Source of the DNA: Combretum micranthum
Taxonomy: Eukaryota > Streptophyta > Magnoliopsida > Myrtales > Combretaceae
Direction: 5' to 3'
NCBI GenBank assembly: GCA_024138025.1
Contig: JAMXBD010001212.1
Span: 372,001 to 436,000, forward strand
Length of the DNA: 64,000 nucleotides
Program-made: the position numbers and the translations under genes
Notes under the pieces: model-generated
The model's input: the letters and a program-made list of their open reading frames with translations, nothing else
Told to the model about the DNA's origin: nothing
The model's database searches: none
In this document: positions 11,508 through 23,007 of the stretch, in pieces
Position numbering within the stretch: position 1 is the stretch's first letter
How the letters are laid out: each line of letters opens with the position of its first letter

Positions 11508-13569
11508 TGGGTATCTCTCATCAACCGTTTAATGGGTTGGATTCATACCTAATCGTGATCATACTATTAAAATACCTAATATTGCTACTTACTATATTTA
11601 TTTTAATGGATGAATGATTGATTAGACAGTTCCATCAATGGGATCGTAAAAATTCTCAATAATATTTATGGTTCTAATTTCTTTAGTTCGTTAAGGTTCT
11701 GTTACAGATTAATGCGAGTGGTCAATGTGCTTTCAAGAGTGGCAAAATTCTTATGGCCAAATTGAAGAAAAAGTTGAGAGCCATTTTGTTTTAGGAAAAA
11801 ATGAAAAACAACGAGGGGTCTTTCAAGGAGAAAAAGTTTGAAGCTGGATTGAAGATTAGTATGTCATGAATAATTATTGGCCAAATTGACATTCTTTTAA
11901 TAGCAAATAGAAAACATATGGCTGAAGTACTTTTTATATATATGAAAATATATATATATCTACTAGTTTTAGGAAGAAAAAAGTATTTATATGACATCCA
12001 ATGGGATATGCATATTGGTGATAGGACTTCTATTAAACATACACAACAAATGGCAAAAAAAAAAAAAAAAGTTAAAAAAAAATATTTGCTATATTTCCTA
12101 ATTAATTATATATCTAAAGTACTTCCAAAAATATCAACACCATTAGTATAGCTTCATAAATGATTACACTCCTTTAAAAAACATGCATATAGAATTAAAA
12201 AAAAAAACTAAAAGATCACATCTTTGTTTAGATTATCGGATTTTTATCTGTATCGTATCTATATCAGATTTGCATCTGTAACTTTTTGTATCATATTTGT
12301 ATTATTAGGTTCGTATCTGTTTGGTCAGTATATGAGTAAAACTATTAGATTTTTATTCGTATCTGTTTTTTGACAAATAGTTGTTTGAAAATGAAAAAAT
12401 TATAATGTCAAAATAACCAGAATATGATGAAACAAATAGACCCCTAATATACATGAAATTTCAGTTAGAAGAGTAGCATCCTTTTGCTTGTCGTCCTTTT
12501 CTTTGAAAGAGAACAATGAGAGATTATTCAATGCCTATCTAAACTTCTAAAATAAAATCAATCAAATTAGGAGGAAAAAAAGGTAATTTTGCCTTATCTT
12601 TCATGAAGGAAAAATATATACATGAGTATGTAACAAAATAAAAAAACACTTGACATATAAATAACCATACAATTCACTTATGCCATATCATTCACATCAT
12701 GTACTTGCTTTAAGGAAACCAAACTGCACAAATATGAATTGATCATAAAACATGCTTTTTATGATAATAAGGAAACAAAACAATGAATATAAGATGTACA
12801 TGTGTGTGCACGAAAAAAAAAACCTTAATTTAATCATTAATCACCTTACAATTCAATTGTGTCAGATTATTCATAAGATGTATTTTCATTGAAGAAACAA
12901 AATTACACATATAAAAATTAGTCATAAAACATGCTGCTGGCCTAATGTAATGATGGGAGAATAGAAAGTAGTAAAACATCATTCATTTGAAACTAAGTGA
13001 CAAGGGAGCTTGGTTTCAAATAATGGGAAAGCAATGTAGGTAATAATGTTAGTTGAAGAAACTAAGAATTTGGTGTTTAAAGTTTAGAGCAATATCGTTG
13101 GATCATATTGGTCCGCCTGATTTGACCATGTTCAATTAGAACTGGTCATGACAGCGAGTTGGTTCATGCATTTATCCCAGATTGGTATCGATCTAGATTG
13201 ATTGGACCCGAAAAAAAATTACTAGAATTATATATATTCATATTATTTTTTAAATTTATAATATGCAATCGTTTTATTATGCTTTCTTCTCTTTTTAAGG
13301 TATATGCCTTATATGAATTTAATAGCTAATTGATGCATTTGATCCAATAAATAAATTTGATTAAGTGATGTCATACATATATGTGTGTGTGTATTTTTTA
13401 TAATTAAAATATATCTTTTATTAGCATTGATTCATCTCTTTGTTGAACCTAGTTCAACCAATCCATCCCTAGCCTCTAGCATAGGAGCTATACTCCCAGT
13501 CCGATTTTGAATTAGTTTAGAGTAGTGGAGGATTATTGAATACTCAATTAATTTTTAAAAAATGGGAAC
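11508..13569. other. Intergenic, AT-rich, with a TATCTGTATCG-type degenerate repeat
   Basis: No gene is visible; small ORFs at 11791-12151 are chance frames. From about 12238 to 12370 the motif TATCTGTATCG/GTATCTG recurs several times in degenerate form. A related stretch lies in the spacer at 27785-27935, so this is probably a decayed non-autonomous element. The rest is intergenic. Confidence 0.45.
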
Positions 13570-13623
13570 ATGTTAGGGGAGTGATTGCATGCGCTTGGGC
13601 TTGGGCTTGGGCCCAAACCTCCA

Positions 13624-13633
13624 TATATAAATA
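13624..13633 (+). promoter_or_regulatory. TATA box of the cystatin-related gene, copy 1
   Basis: TATATAAATA lies 84 bp upstream of the ATG at 13717, a normal distance for a plant core promoter with a short 5' leader. A tandem GGGCTT repeat lies just upstream (about 13597-13612). The element is identical in copy 2. Confidence 0.6.
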
Positions 13634-13716
13634 ATACCCACTGAAAAAAAAAAAAGCAGAAAACAGTAGTTTACGTGGGAGGCAGGACCGAAAGAAAATA
13701 GGGTTTCAAGTTGAAA

Positions 13717-14488
13717 ATGTCTGATTCGCCAAAAGCAAAAAAACCGAAGGTGATGGTTGCTGATGAACACAAGGATGAGGAAAAATACGATCACGGCTTA
13801 TCAGATGATGGCGATGATCGGGAGATGAATGAAAGTGAGTTAGAGGAATACTACGAGATGATCGGGGAGAGTGATGTACGCATATACATATAATTAATAT
13901 CTAATTTTTTTTCTTTTTTTAAAAAAAAATTAAAGATGGATGGTATAATATATATTTGCAGGGTTTTGACGTTGATGCTGAGAAAATCAGAGGCTTGTTT
14001 GCCTTCGGTTTGATTATCCCCATTAAGGATTTAGGTGAAGATCGTATCAAGAAACGTCTTACCCAATTGGTATCTCATGCTCTCAAAAAGCATAACGAGG
14101 AAGAGGTAAGGTCATTATCATTATCATATGCCTAACATTTAGATTTCGGGTCTTTAATTTCTTCATTTTAACTGTTACTACTTGGTTAATTATTCGAGAA
14201 AGATAGATGTGGGTTGGGTTCAATGATAATTTCTTTTTTCTTATTTAAAAGGGTGAGGAACTGGAACTCGTGAGAATTATCAAAGCAAATGCGTATTCTG
14301 CAGCTGGGTATAGGTATTTCATCACATTCGAGGCCAAGGATGTGAATGAGGATGAGCCAAACCCAAACCCAATCCCGAAGGTGTACCAATTATGCATTTG
14401 GGATGGCATTAGAGAGGATGACATCGACATCGAGATGTTCAGGCTCAAACCACCTTCACCATCTGCGGCTTCTTCTTCTTCTTCTTAG
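13717..14488 (+). CDS. Cystatin-related protein (cystatin/monellin fold), 3 exons, copy 1
   Basis: Exons are 13717-13875, 13962-14105 and 14252-14488. Both introns are GT-AG and in phase 0, and the spliced frame encodes 179 residues. Residues 1-53 are charged (KKPK near residue 8, then D/E-rich ELEEYYEMIGESD). Exon 2 begins GFDVDAEKIRGLFAFG and has an LTQLVSHALKKHNEEE helix, the counterpart of the cystatin LARFAVDEHN signature. Exon 3 has VRIIKANAYSAAGYRYFITF plus EAKD, the beta-hairpin region, and ends in a poly-Ser tail. It resembles the plant cystatin-related family (TIGR01638-like). The canonical inhibitory QxVxG is replaced by YSAAG, and no Pro-Trp second loop is seen, so cysteine-protease inhibition is doubtful. 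There is no signal peptide; the KKPK stretch could be a weak nuclear signal. A TATA box lies 84 bp upstream. The start is chosen as the first in-frame ATG. Confidence 0.8.
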
Positions 14489-16725
14489 GACGCAAATTCA
14501 TGTAACCTATTCTGTTCTTTTTTTTTTTTTTTTTTTTTAATTATCCACACTAGATATACACATCATTCATCAGTTTTTTTATTTTTAATTATTTTATCCT
14601 TTATATTCTAGACAAAGTTCTGTGGATATTAGTTAATTGATTGTTGTGGTGAACTGATAAATGGTTACTCGATGATTTTATATGGTGGGACTTGGAGAGT
14701 AGTCTTCTGCCTTATCTTACTTTTTTCACAAAAATCATAGATCAGAAAGTTCTCTCTATATTTTTTCAATCTAATGGTTGTGGCTGTTTCTCCTATGAAT
14801 AGCGATTGCTTTGGATTTGTTTTGGTCAGATCATAAAATTTTTAGTTTGTTTTCCAGCTTTTACCCTCATGGATATTCTGCAATGTCTTGCTACAGAACC
14901 TCACAATGCATGTCAACGCCATGTTTTCTTATATTGAAACATAGTAAGAAATAATAGTCTTTCATCACTTGACACAGCATCAAAGGGGAATAATAGCTTC
15001 TCTGTTAAACTATAAAAGCGCAAACTCAATTTAGTTGAACCAATTAAAAACGATATGGAGGATTTGAAGATTCTCAATCAAAGTGAAAGTAAAGCATTAG
15101 GAGGATTGGTGCTTCGCTGTTAATGATTGGTGACATGACAGCATTGTAGTGTAGTAGATCTCATCTATCTAGTGTGTGGCTTACTTTATGCAATGCCTGA
15201 CTGATTCTTTTAATTTTTCTACTTGACATTGGCTGTAATAAAAGTTGCTTAATGTTACTAATGATCGTTCTTTGTCAAATCTTGATGATACAAATAAATT
15301 AATCATTATTTTATTTTTTTTGTCATTTTGCATTTTAATCTATTTAGCCTTTTGCAGGCTTGCCTCTCTTCCTGCTGAAGAACTCTATCAATTCCAAGCG
15401 AGGAAGGGTTTTTATGTCTTTTTGGCACTATGTTTGCAACTATGTTTATTATTAGTAGCATCTCTACTTGCAGAGGAAGAAGAGGTCAGGTTGCATGTGA
15501 CACACTCTTCTTGACTAGAAGTACTCAAGGTAGGATTATAGATATAGGCTAATCTATACGAATAGCTTGCATTGTAGTATTATTTACTATCATTACATAG
15601 GTCTTTTTTATTCAGAAAGTCGAGGCAACCGAGACCTTGATAGAGCTGGAACCCATCTTATTACTGGTGTATATTTAACTATCTTTTCAGATATGCTGAT
15701 GAGTGTTGAATTTTCTTATTAAGACAATTAAAGTGCTATTACTGGTGGATTTCTTTTGAGTGTAAGTTAAATGGATTTGTTTGATTGTGAAGCCAATAAA
15801 GATAGATGAAAGGTTGAATTTTGAGATACATGAAGCATAGGCCTGCTGCTTATTCGCCAGTGGTGGCTTACGAGAGTGTTGAGTGCATGGCTACAAGTAA
15901 AGAGATGGTTGGTAAAGAAGTGATTAAAGGAGGTCAAGGGTTATCCTTGAGAAGCATAAGTTGGAAGCTTGTGTATAATTTGGATATTTTAAAATAAGAA
16001 CTTAATTTAGGAACTTAGGTTAGACCAAAATGATATTTAATTTGAGTTTGGGTTTAAAAACTAATATTTTTATACGAATAGATGAACTCAAATTTTGTGA
16101 GGATTAAGGAATTGGAATTTAGGCTAAAGTTTTCCAACAACATGTTTAGGGGTTTAGAAATTTGAAATCTCAAATTTCAACTTAATTATTTACTAATCTA
16201 ATTATGTCAACTTGTCTATTTATATTCTGTAACTCATTTGCTTTATTTAATCTCTCTAAACTCAATTTTTAACTTAGGTGGAGGTTTGTGGTATTTTAAA
16301 TATTATCCATGGATATAACTTGATTGAAGCACTCCTTTCATATATATATATATATATATAGATATATTTCTATAAAACCTCACACTTCCAAATTAGCAAA
16401 CTGTATGACCACAAAGATATCATATAAATCTCCTGTCTTTATTTTACAATCACTTGTAGTCATTATTCCAACATGTCAATGTGCTTATATAATATTGTTA
16501 TATTTAGTCATATAAATATATTTTCACAGGAAAGTATTACAAAACCTTATGAGGAATGGGCTTTTTAGAACAAATAAACATCTTATATCTGAAGGTACCA
16601 TAAGTGGGACAATGTGTAAGGTGCTTTTTATCACCTCAAAATAGACAATAGTCATATTTACACGTATGAATATTATGGCAACCCATGCCTAACCCCCTTA
16701 ATTATATGCTTGCATAATAATTAGA
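14489..16725. other. 3' flank of the cystatin-related gene; partly shared with a paralogous segment
   Basis: Segments at about 14590-14690 and 15350-15660 are homologous to 28290-28370 and 28757-29065, downstream of the cystatin-related pseudogene. They therefore belong to the same ancestral locus. An 89-codon ORF at 15245-15514 includes LPAEELYQFQARKGFYVF after a TTTTGCAG acceptor-like site. The paralogous segment keeps EELYEVQARKGF but then stops, so coding status is doubtful. A (TA)n run lies at 16341-16361. Nothing else is recognised. Confidence 0.5.
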
Positions 16726-17349
16726 CTAATGAAGAGACTCTCCATTAGGTAAGACATCACACAAAAGTTGTAGCAACATGTTAAAAAACTTGTTGCTCCA
16801 CTTATTGTATACTTTCAAGTGAAGGAGTTTCATTATAAATGAGAATTTAGAAATCTTACACCCTGGATAAAGCTCTTGGTGTGAATCAGCTCTTAACCCA
16901 TCTAAATAGTCAGGTGGAATGTCGAAGCCATCATTAGGGGTTAAGCCTTCAACTTGGTTGTCAACAAATGCCCTTAAATATTCAAGCATCTCATCAAGCC
17001 CACCAATATCATCACCACTGGTCCCATGGTTCTCCTCCATAGTAGGTTTCATTTCACATTCTCTATGACGAATTATACCTCGATATCTAGAAGGAAACTC
17101 AATAGTTGGCTCCTCATCATGATAAATCTAACACCGATAATTTATGCCTATCCCATCTACAAGCAAGTGTGCTATAATAACATTCACATTGTGTCAAATT
17201 TTATTTAAGCATTTCCTACATGGACAACTTAAACTCACGTGCACACCATACTTCAAGAACAAGTATGCAACAAAAAAATCAACACCTTGTTTTTATTCTT
17301 CGCTTTCAATTTCATAATTCATCCAACTCTTGTCTATTTTTTCTGACAT
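16726..17349 (-). pseudogene. CACTA TNP2-type transposase N-terminal relic, copy 1
   Basis: On the minus strand from 17349 the frame starts MSEKIDKSWMNYEIESEE and contains SLSCPCRKCLNKI, matching the plant transposase-associated domain at the N-terminus of TNP2-like proteins (Trp near the start, CPCxxC). Several in-frame stops interrupt it. From 17052 an open stretch of 108 codons continues with GGLDEMLEYLRAF, ELYPGCKISKFSFIMKLLHL and KVYNKWSNKFFNMLLQLL. This is the conserved LYPGCKxFSKLSF...WSxKSF block preceding the TNP2 catalytic domain. The frame ends at 16726 and the catalytic region is missing. It encoded the cut-and-paste transposase of an En/Spm element and is clearly dead. It may belong with the CACTA-type end at 22445, since its 5' side faces that end. 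Confidence 0.85.
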
Positions 17350-20300
17350 AATTAGGAAGAAAATATAAGTGTAATATCTAACTGAACTAGTCAATACATC
17401 TCATATGATATAATCACAAAATTAGTCAACACATATCATATCACATCATCATCTTGAGCATCAACAACAACATGTTAATCTCATTGGTCTTAGTGCTATA
17501 AGCATCTAAATGTCATTTCCTATGCACCATTTGAAGCACAAGCATTTTGTAATACCATGTTGAAAACTATAAAGAGCCTCATTCGATAAAAATAAAAATC
17601 TAATACTGATAATAGGTCATTTGAACCTAAATATGTGTAAAAATACTTGCTTTGCTTGTACATAAAGTGGTATCATGAAAATATTTATTATGAGTGCAAC
17701 CAAAATTTGTAAAAAGAGAAAACAGAGCGAAATCATAGGAGAAAATACACAACGAAGTAAAAATGTTTAATTTTTTAAAAATTGAAATTGAAACCTAGCT
17801 AAAAACATTTCAATGCAAATCTAGTACTTTAAAATGCAACTATTTTTTAGTTTTTTTTTTCTTTCTTTCATTTTTTTTTTTTTTTGCAAATGAATAAAAG
17901 TAGATAAAAATTGAATAATCAAATTTAAATTTAATATTAACAGCTATATATATAAAAAATAAAATTGTCATGGCATAAGATGTTTATTAAGAGAAGATTT
18001 TCATTCACTTTCATCTATCTCTTATCCTTGTTTATCAATACATACACATATATGGGTTCACATGGACAAAAGAGTGTAAATGATGTCTAAAAAAATGCTT
18101 AAATTAATCACATATATTATAGATACACTAAATGGACACTTGGGGGCAACTTTTTAATTTATGTTTGAAGACCTTATTGCAAAAAAAAAAAAAAAAAATA
18201 ATAATAAATAAAGACAAAAAGAAACACATACATTCATAAAAATTAGCATATTAGATAAAAAAAATATAGGTCATGAAAGGAAAAAATGTGGAAAAGTCAT
18301 AATAAAACAAATGAAGTGGAGAGAAAGTCATTGAAAGTTCGAAACACCTAAATTGTTTATTTTCAAAGTGCATAAAATTATTGAGATGTCAACTTAAAAA
18401 GAAAACTGCCATATATTATGTAATCTTGCTCTAACAATAGAAAAATAAAGAAAAATACCTAAATTAATCAAATACATTATCCATTGATCAAATCCTTACT
18501 TGTGTTCGATCTTTTTAAATTCTTTGATAATTTATATTAGACAAAGCATCACATTATAGGTATAAAACAAAAAAAAAAAAAAAAAAAACAAGTATAAAAA
18601 ATAAATGGATTTAACAAAAGAATATTGATCATACAAGATAAGAAAAAATTCATAATAGACAAATAAAATGCTGAAAAATCCTGAACAAATTAGAACACTT
18701 GGATATTTTATATGCAAAACGGATAGAATTCCTAAAAAGTACACATAAAAGCAAACTATTCTATCGCATTCTCCACTTTTATTATACTAATTTGAAAATG
18801 GATTCAGGCTAATGTTATGATCTTTGATTGGGCACATTCACTTTTGAAGCAACATGGATTTATAATTGGAATGATGAAATTGATTATCTAAATTCTAAGT
18901 ATGATGGTGTAGCATTAGAATTATCTTAGGAACAATATTTTTAGATTAAAAACCTTAGAAATAATATAAATACATTAGAGATTTGAGAATAGTAATATAC
19001 AATAGCAAGATAGTTACTAAATACGATTTCCCAAAATGGAAGAATTCAAAAGCCATAAGCATTAGACCATTTCTTAAGGTCTCCTTCAATTACCATAACT
19101 CATTAAAGATATGATTATTACATATAAACAAAGCATTTCTCAAAGAGGAGAGGGAGGAAGATGCTTATGGATAAAGTACAACCAATTGCTAACAAAGCTA
19201 CTTCCAAATTGGGAGCATTCTTATAACAAAAAAGTGAAATGCCTTGCCCAATTTAATATGTAGAAAACACAATCTTTCCAGCATTTTGTTATGCACGGTA
19301 AGAGAAAAAACTATAAAGGCATCTATAGGGAGAATTACAAAGATATAAATTTTTTTTTTTAAAAAAGGAAAACATGTAAAAATGTAGTTTAGAAATGGAC
19401 AAATGGGAAATGGACAGTTACTAATCAAAACATGGCCTCTTTTTTTAGGAGTGAGAAAAGGAGATATATATAAATGGTCAAAATAGTCCTTTTTTATATC
19501 ATCTATTTACTCACACTTGCCTTATTATTTAGTGTAGTTAAGTTTGGTCTTTTAAGGGTAATAAAGAATTTTATTTGTGAAGATTAAAAATGCAGGTTTT
19601 GGCTTAATATATAAGACATAAAGTTATTATAGATTCTTAAAACTTTAACGTAAATTTTCGAGTCGAATGATCCGGTTTCCACTTAATATATAGTACACAG
19701 GAAAACTTTAGATTATCTTTACACAAAACATTACCAACTATAAATGTGTTTGTTTTTTCGAAAAACATTTAACAAACCTCAATTTCATTTTATAACTAAT
19801 GTAAATTGCAGTTACCATTCATAAGGCCAACTACTATGGCCATACTCTTAGAATTTCGAGAAAAATAATTTCTAATTTTCAATGATGAAATAGACTATTT
19901 ATTTCATATAAAAGATGGTCAAAAGAATCGAAAATTGTTTTCCTTCAACTACATTTGCAATTATTAAATCCAGTAAACATTTTGTGTTACTACAAACCCA
20001 ATAGCGGAAATAAAGAGGTACTTGAAACCATGATGCTGAACCACAAATTTATGAAATACATTACCAAATAAAACAATAAGCTCTCGAATACCCTAATTAC
20101 TAAGCATGTTGAGATACTAATAAATTCTTTATAATGATAAAACACTTAGACGTCAAAACATACTTTCATATAGAGTAGGCATGCAATCACAAAACCACCA
20201 AAACACAACACAAACATGTTGTGAAAATAGATAAGAACATAGAGATAAGATATATAGTAGTAGATATATAGATGTAAATTTTAATGGGATTAATAAAAGT

Positions 20301-20719
20301 TGTGTTATATAAAATTTGAAAATTATTAAGGATATAAAATAGATGAAATAGGATTTGCTAATTTCATATTATAATGGCTATTTTTACTTTCCCAAACTAA
20401 TAATGTACCTACTACAGAGGAATCAGAGTTTGTTGATTTGCATCTTCCCTAATTCAACTCACTGATTGGGTTTCTTTCTTTTTCTCTCTCTATCTTCCAA
20501 TATCTCTCCTCTCTTTATATCTTTCATTGCATACCAATTAAATTCATCTATGATGCCACAGAGGAACTCAAAGAACAATAACAACCTAGCATTCTTAGCT
20601 TACAACGAGAAACAAAAACATTCTATGAACATTCACGACCGTTCATGAAAAAACTCATGTTTTAGATAGCAATCAATATGATTTAGAGAAGATTTTGTGG
20701 AAAAAATAATCTCCTTATC
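17350..20719. other. AT-rich intergenic DNA, no gene recognised
   Basis: Long poly-A/poly-T runs (about 17850-17885, 18181-18199, 18569-18588), microsatellite stretches and chance ORFs. A 60-codon frame at 20466-20648 (MMPQRNSKNNNNLAFLAYNE near its middle) is preserved in copy 2. It has no recognisable domain and is flanked by a T/C-rich leader. It is noted but not called as a gene. Confidence 0.4.
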
Positions 20720-21519
20720 TGTAATACCCATCAAATATAGATGGTGAAACTCTAATTAGAAAAACACCTTTTCGGTGTAATGACTTGGAGTTTGTTAGAA
20801 CTTCAAAGTTAAGCGTGCTTTGAGTAGAGCAATCCTAGGATGGGTGACCCCTTGTGAAGTACTGGCATCAAAAGGATAAAACTGTGCGGCGTGTGGCCAA
20901 AGCGGACAATACCTTGGTGGGTAGAGTTTCGAGTCGTTACACAGTACCTCTGGTGTCCTGGTTGTGCCTGAGGTGCACTGGGAGGGCCAGTATACCTAGC
21001 ATCACGATCCCTACCTAGGGTGGCCTAAGAGCCTAGGGGCGTCTCCTCCGCTGCGGTGGAGCTTGGGGTGGCAGGTCGTGACAAATGGTATCAGAGCAGT
21101 GCTAGACCTGTGTAACGGAACTAACAGGGACGTCAGCTCTATAAGTGAGGGAATATGTAATACTCATCAAATATAGATGGTGGAACTCTAGTTATAGAGG
21201 CGTCTTTTCGGCGTAATAACTTAGAGTTTGTGAAAACTTCAAATTTAAGCATGCTCTGAGCAAAGCAATCCTAGGATAAATGACCCCTTGAGAAGTGCTG
21301 GCACCAAAAGGACAAAACCATATGGCATGTGGCCAAAGCGGACAATACATCGGTAGGTAGAGTTTTGAGTCGTTACACAGTGCATCTGGTGTCCTGGTTG
21401 TGCTTAAGGATGCGCTAGGAGGACCAATGTACTTAGCATCACGATCCCTACCCAAGATGGCCCTAGAGCCTAGGGTGCCCGCTCAGCTGCGGTAGAGCTT
21501 GGGGTGGCAAGTCGTGACA
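20720..21519 (+). mobile_element. Cassandra TRIM retrotransposon, complete structure, copy 1
   Basis: Two direct LTRs of 364 bp (20720-21083 and 21156-21519) each begin TGTAATAC and end GTCGTGACA. Two bases after LTR 1 lies TGGTATCAGAGC (21086-21097), the primer-binding site complementary to the initiator Met-tRNA 3' end. The internal region is only 72 bp and ends in a purine-rich GTGAGGGAATA before LTR 2. Each LTR contains a 5S rRNA-like segment and the CCAAAGCGGACAATA motif seen in Cassandra LTRs. There is no coding capacity, as expected for this TRIM family; mobilisation depends on other elements. The LTRs differ at many positions, mostly transitions, so the insertion is old. No clear 5-bp target duplication was found (TTATC left, TTACT right). 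Confidence 0.92.
20795..20869 (+). other. 5S rRNA-like promoter module in Cassandra LTR 1, copy 1
   Basis: The segment retains plant 5S rRNA features: AACTTCAAAGTTAAGCGTGC, where 5S has AACTCCGAAGTTAAGCGTGC (20811-20820 carries the box A AAGCGTGCTT), and box C as AGGATGGGTGACC (20837-20849). The 5' third of 5S is diverged. It is not a cellular 5S gene: it sits inside an LTR and is incomplete. The boxes could still bind TFIIIA and recruit RNA polymerase III. The LTR 2 counterpart has lost the box C core (AGGATAAATGACC). Confidence 0.8.
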
Positions 21520-22250
21520 TTACTTTTAACCCAAAAAACATCGCAGCTATAGGCATGCTATGTTCCTTTTATTTGTCTTTTTTAGAGTTGTCATGAATGA
21601 AAAAGAGAGAAAGAGATAGAGATACCAGAATACTTAAATCACATAAAAGAATGCTAGAAGAGCGTTGTTGCTTAGAGAAGACCATGATCGGTGTGTTGCA
21701 TGCACAATAATGCGAGGAGAGAGCATGTTGCTTGGACAGAAGAAAAGTTACAAACTTTATGTTAGTGAAAAAGCCACAAATGGAGAGACAATAAGAGAGT
21801 GAGAAACGTACCATAGTAGCCACCAAAAAACAATGTTGGGATTGAGGGTGGTGCTTCAGAAAAGGAAACATGCATGGTGTTAGTGAAAAAGCAAGAGAAA
21901 GAGACATGGAGAGAGGGAGGGGGGGAGGGTGGGAGAGGGAGGCAGAGGTACCTAAGTATTCAGGGTAACAATGCTATGAGTGTAAGAGTTGAGAGGGTTT
22001 TGGTGTTTCTTAGAGAGAAGAATATGAATAGTCATTGCATTTGATTTATTTGATATGTTGTGACTGAAAAATGTGGCGGGACTTCAAGTAATGGATTTGT
22101 TGGTTTTTTACACGATGAAAACAATAAGTAAAAAAAGAAGAAAAAAAAGGCTGGTGCGACAAGTTTATTTAATTTAATTTTTTTATAAAGTTATTTTTAA
22201 AAAAAGCGAAAAAAAGCTGATAGGACCATTTTATTATATTTATAGTATTT
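21520..22250. other. Intergenic; purine-rich tracts
   Basis: GA-rich stretches, including a G-run cluster at about 21909-21935, give rise to long but low-complexity minus-strand frames (21569-21907: Ser/Leu/Phe-rich). These I do not call as genes. Poly-A tracts occur near 22125-22215. Confidence 0.4.
21909..21935 (+). other. Potential G-quadruplex motif, copy 1
   Basis: Four or more G-runs of at least three bases are separated by single bases (GGGAGGGGGGGAGGGTGGG), which fits the intramolecular G-quadruplex consensus with very short loops. In copy 2 the tract (about 51513-51530) has become a longer uninterrupted G run with fewer separate runs. Confidence 0.55.
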
Positions 22251-22445
22251 ACAAATATGATTAGCCAAGTTTACGAATAACAAAAGAGTTATAGGTTAAA
22301 TCAAAAGTCTACAAAATCTAAAATATTTATAAGCGTCACCAATTTCATATTTAAATCAACGTTTAATAGATATGACTAAATGATAATGAAAGGGCAACGT
22401 TTGCAAAATATGCAAATGTGGCCATACATCAAAATTTTTGTAGTG
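22251..22445 (+). mobile_element. CACTA-type terminus, second family member, copy 1
   Basis: The segment ends AAATTTTTGTAGTG at 22445, which on the minus strand reads CACTACAAAAATTTTGATG. Inward lie degenerate subterminal motifs (AGCCAAGTTTACGAATAAC, GCGTCACCAA, CAACGTTTAATAG, GGCAACGTTTGC, GTGGCCATAC) like those at 10.9-11.5 kb. It is probably the 5' end of the element that carried the TNP2 relic at 16726-17349, with Cassandra inserted between. The opposite end was not found. Confidence 0.55.
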
Positions 22446-22972
22446 ATATTCTTTATATATTAATACTGTTGTTGGACCTATATAAATTATAACTTTTTTT
22501 AGATGGATTCTTTGAAGAGTCTACACAAAAGGCTATTCATTGACTCATGAAAATAAATATAACACCATATGATTAGGCAAATGAATCATATTAATCATTA
22601 TCTCATATTTACATAAGTTTTCTTTATTGTATTTCTTACTATATTATTAATGCATGATACCTTAGGTCAACATTTTAGTAGAAGATTCCCACAAACTTAG
22701 TCACTATTTTAGACATAAATATATTATATAATTTCTCTAGTATTATTATTAGACTTTGTAAGTTTCATGCACTTCTCTTCATATCCCCTGCTTTCTTTAT
22801 TATTCTTTATATGCTATCACACTTCACTCTCTTAGGTCAAGTGTAAATTTACATACAATCTTCTCTTTCAAGTCACTTAAAAAGTGGCCTAGGTGGCTAG
22901 GCCCTGGGGTTGCACCGTGGAAAAAATAAAAACCAAATTCAAAATTTTAATAAATCAAAGCTCTTCAACAAG

Positions 22973-23007
<35 letters not shown>

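Noticed and set aside
14186..14448. Minus-strand ORFs over cystatin-related exon 3
   Set aside because: They are antisense shadows of a well-supported spliced exon.
20795..20869. A cellular 5S rRNA gene
   Set aside because: The segment is incomplete at its 5' end, lies within an LTR with a Met-tRNA primer site 3' of it, and recurs in the second LTR. It is the Cassandra 5S module.
21569..21907. 112-codon minus-strand ORF (extended to 131 codons in copy 2)
   Set aside because: It is translated GA/CT-rich low-complexity DNA. Its length changes with a G-run indel between copies, and it has no domain or splice context.
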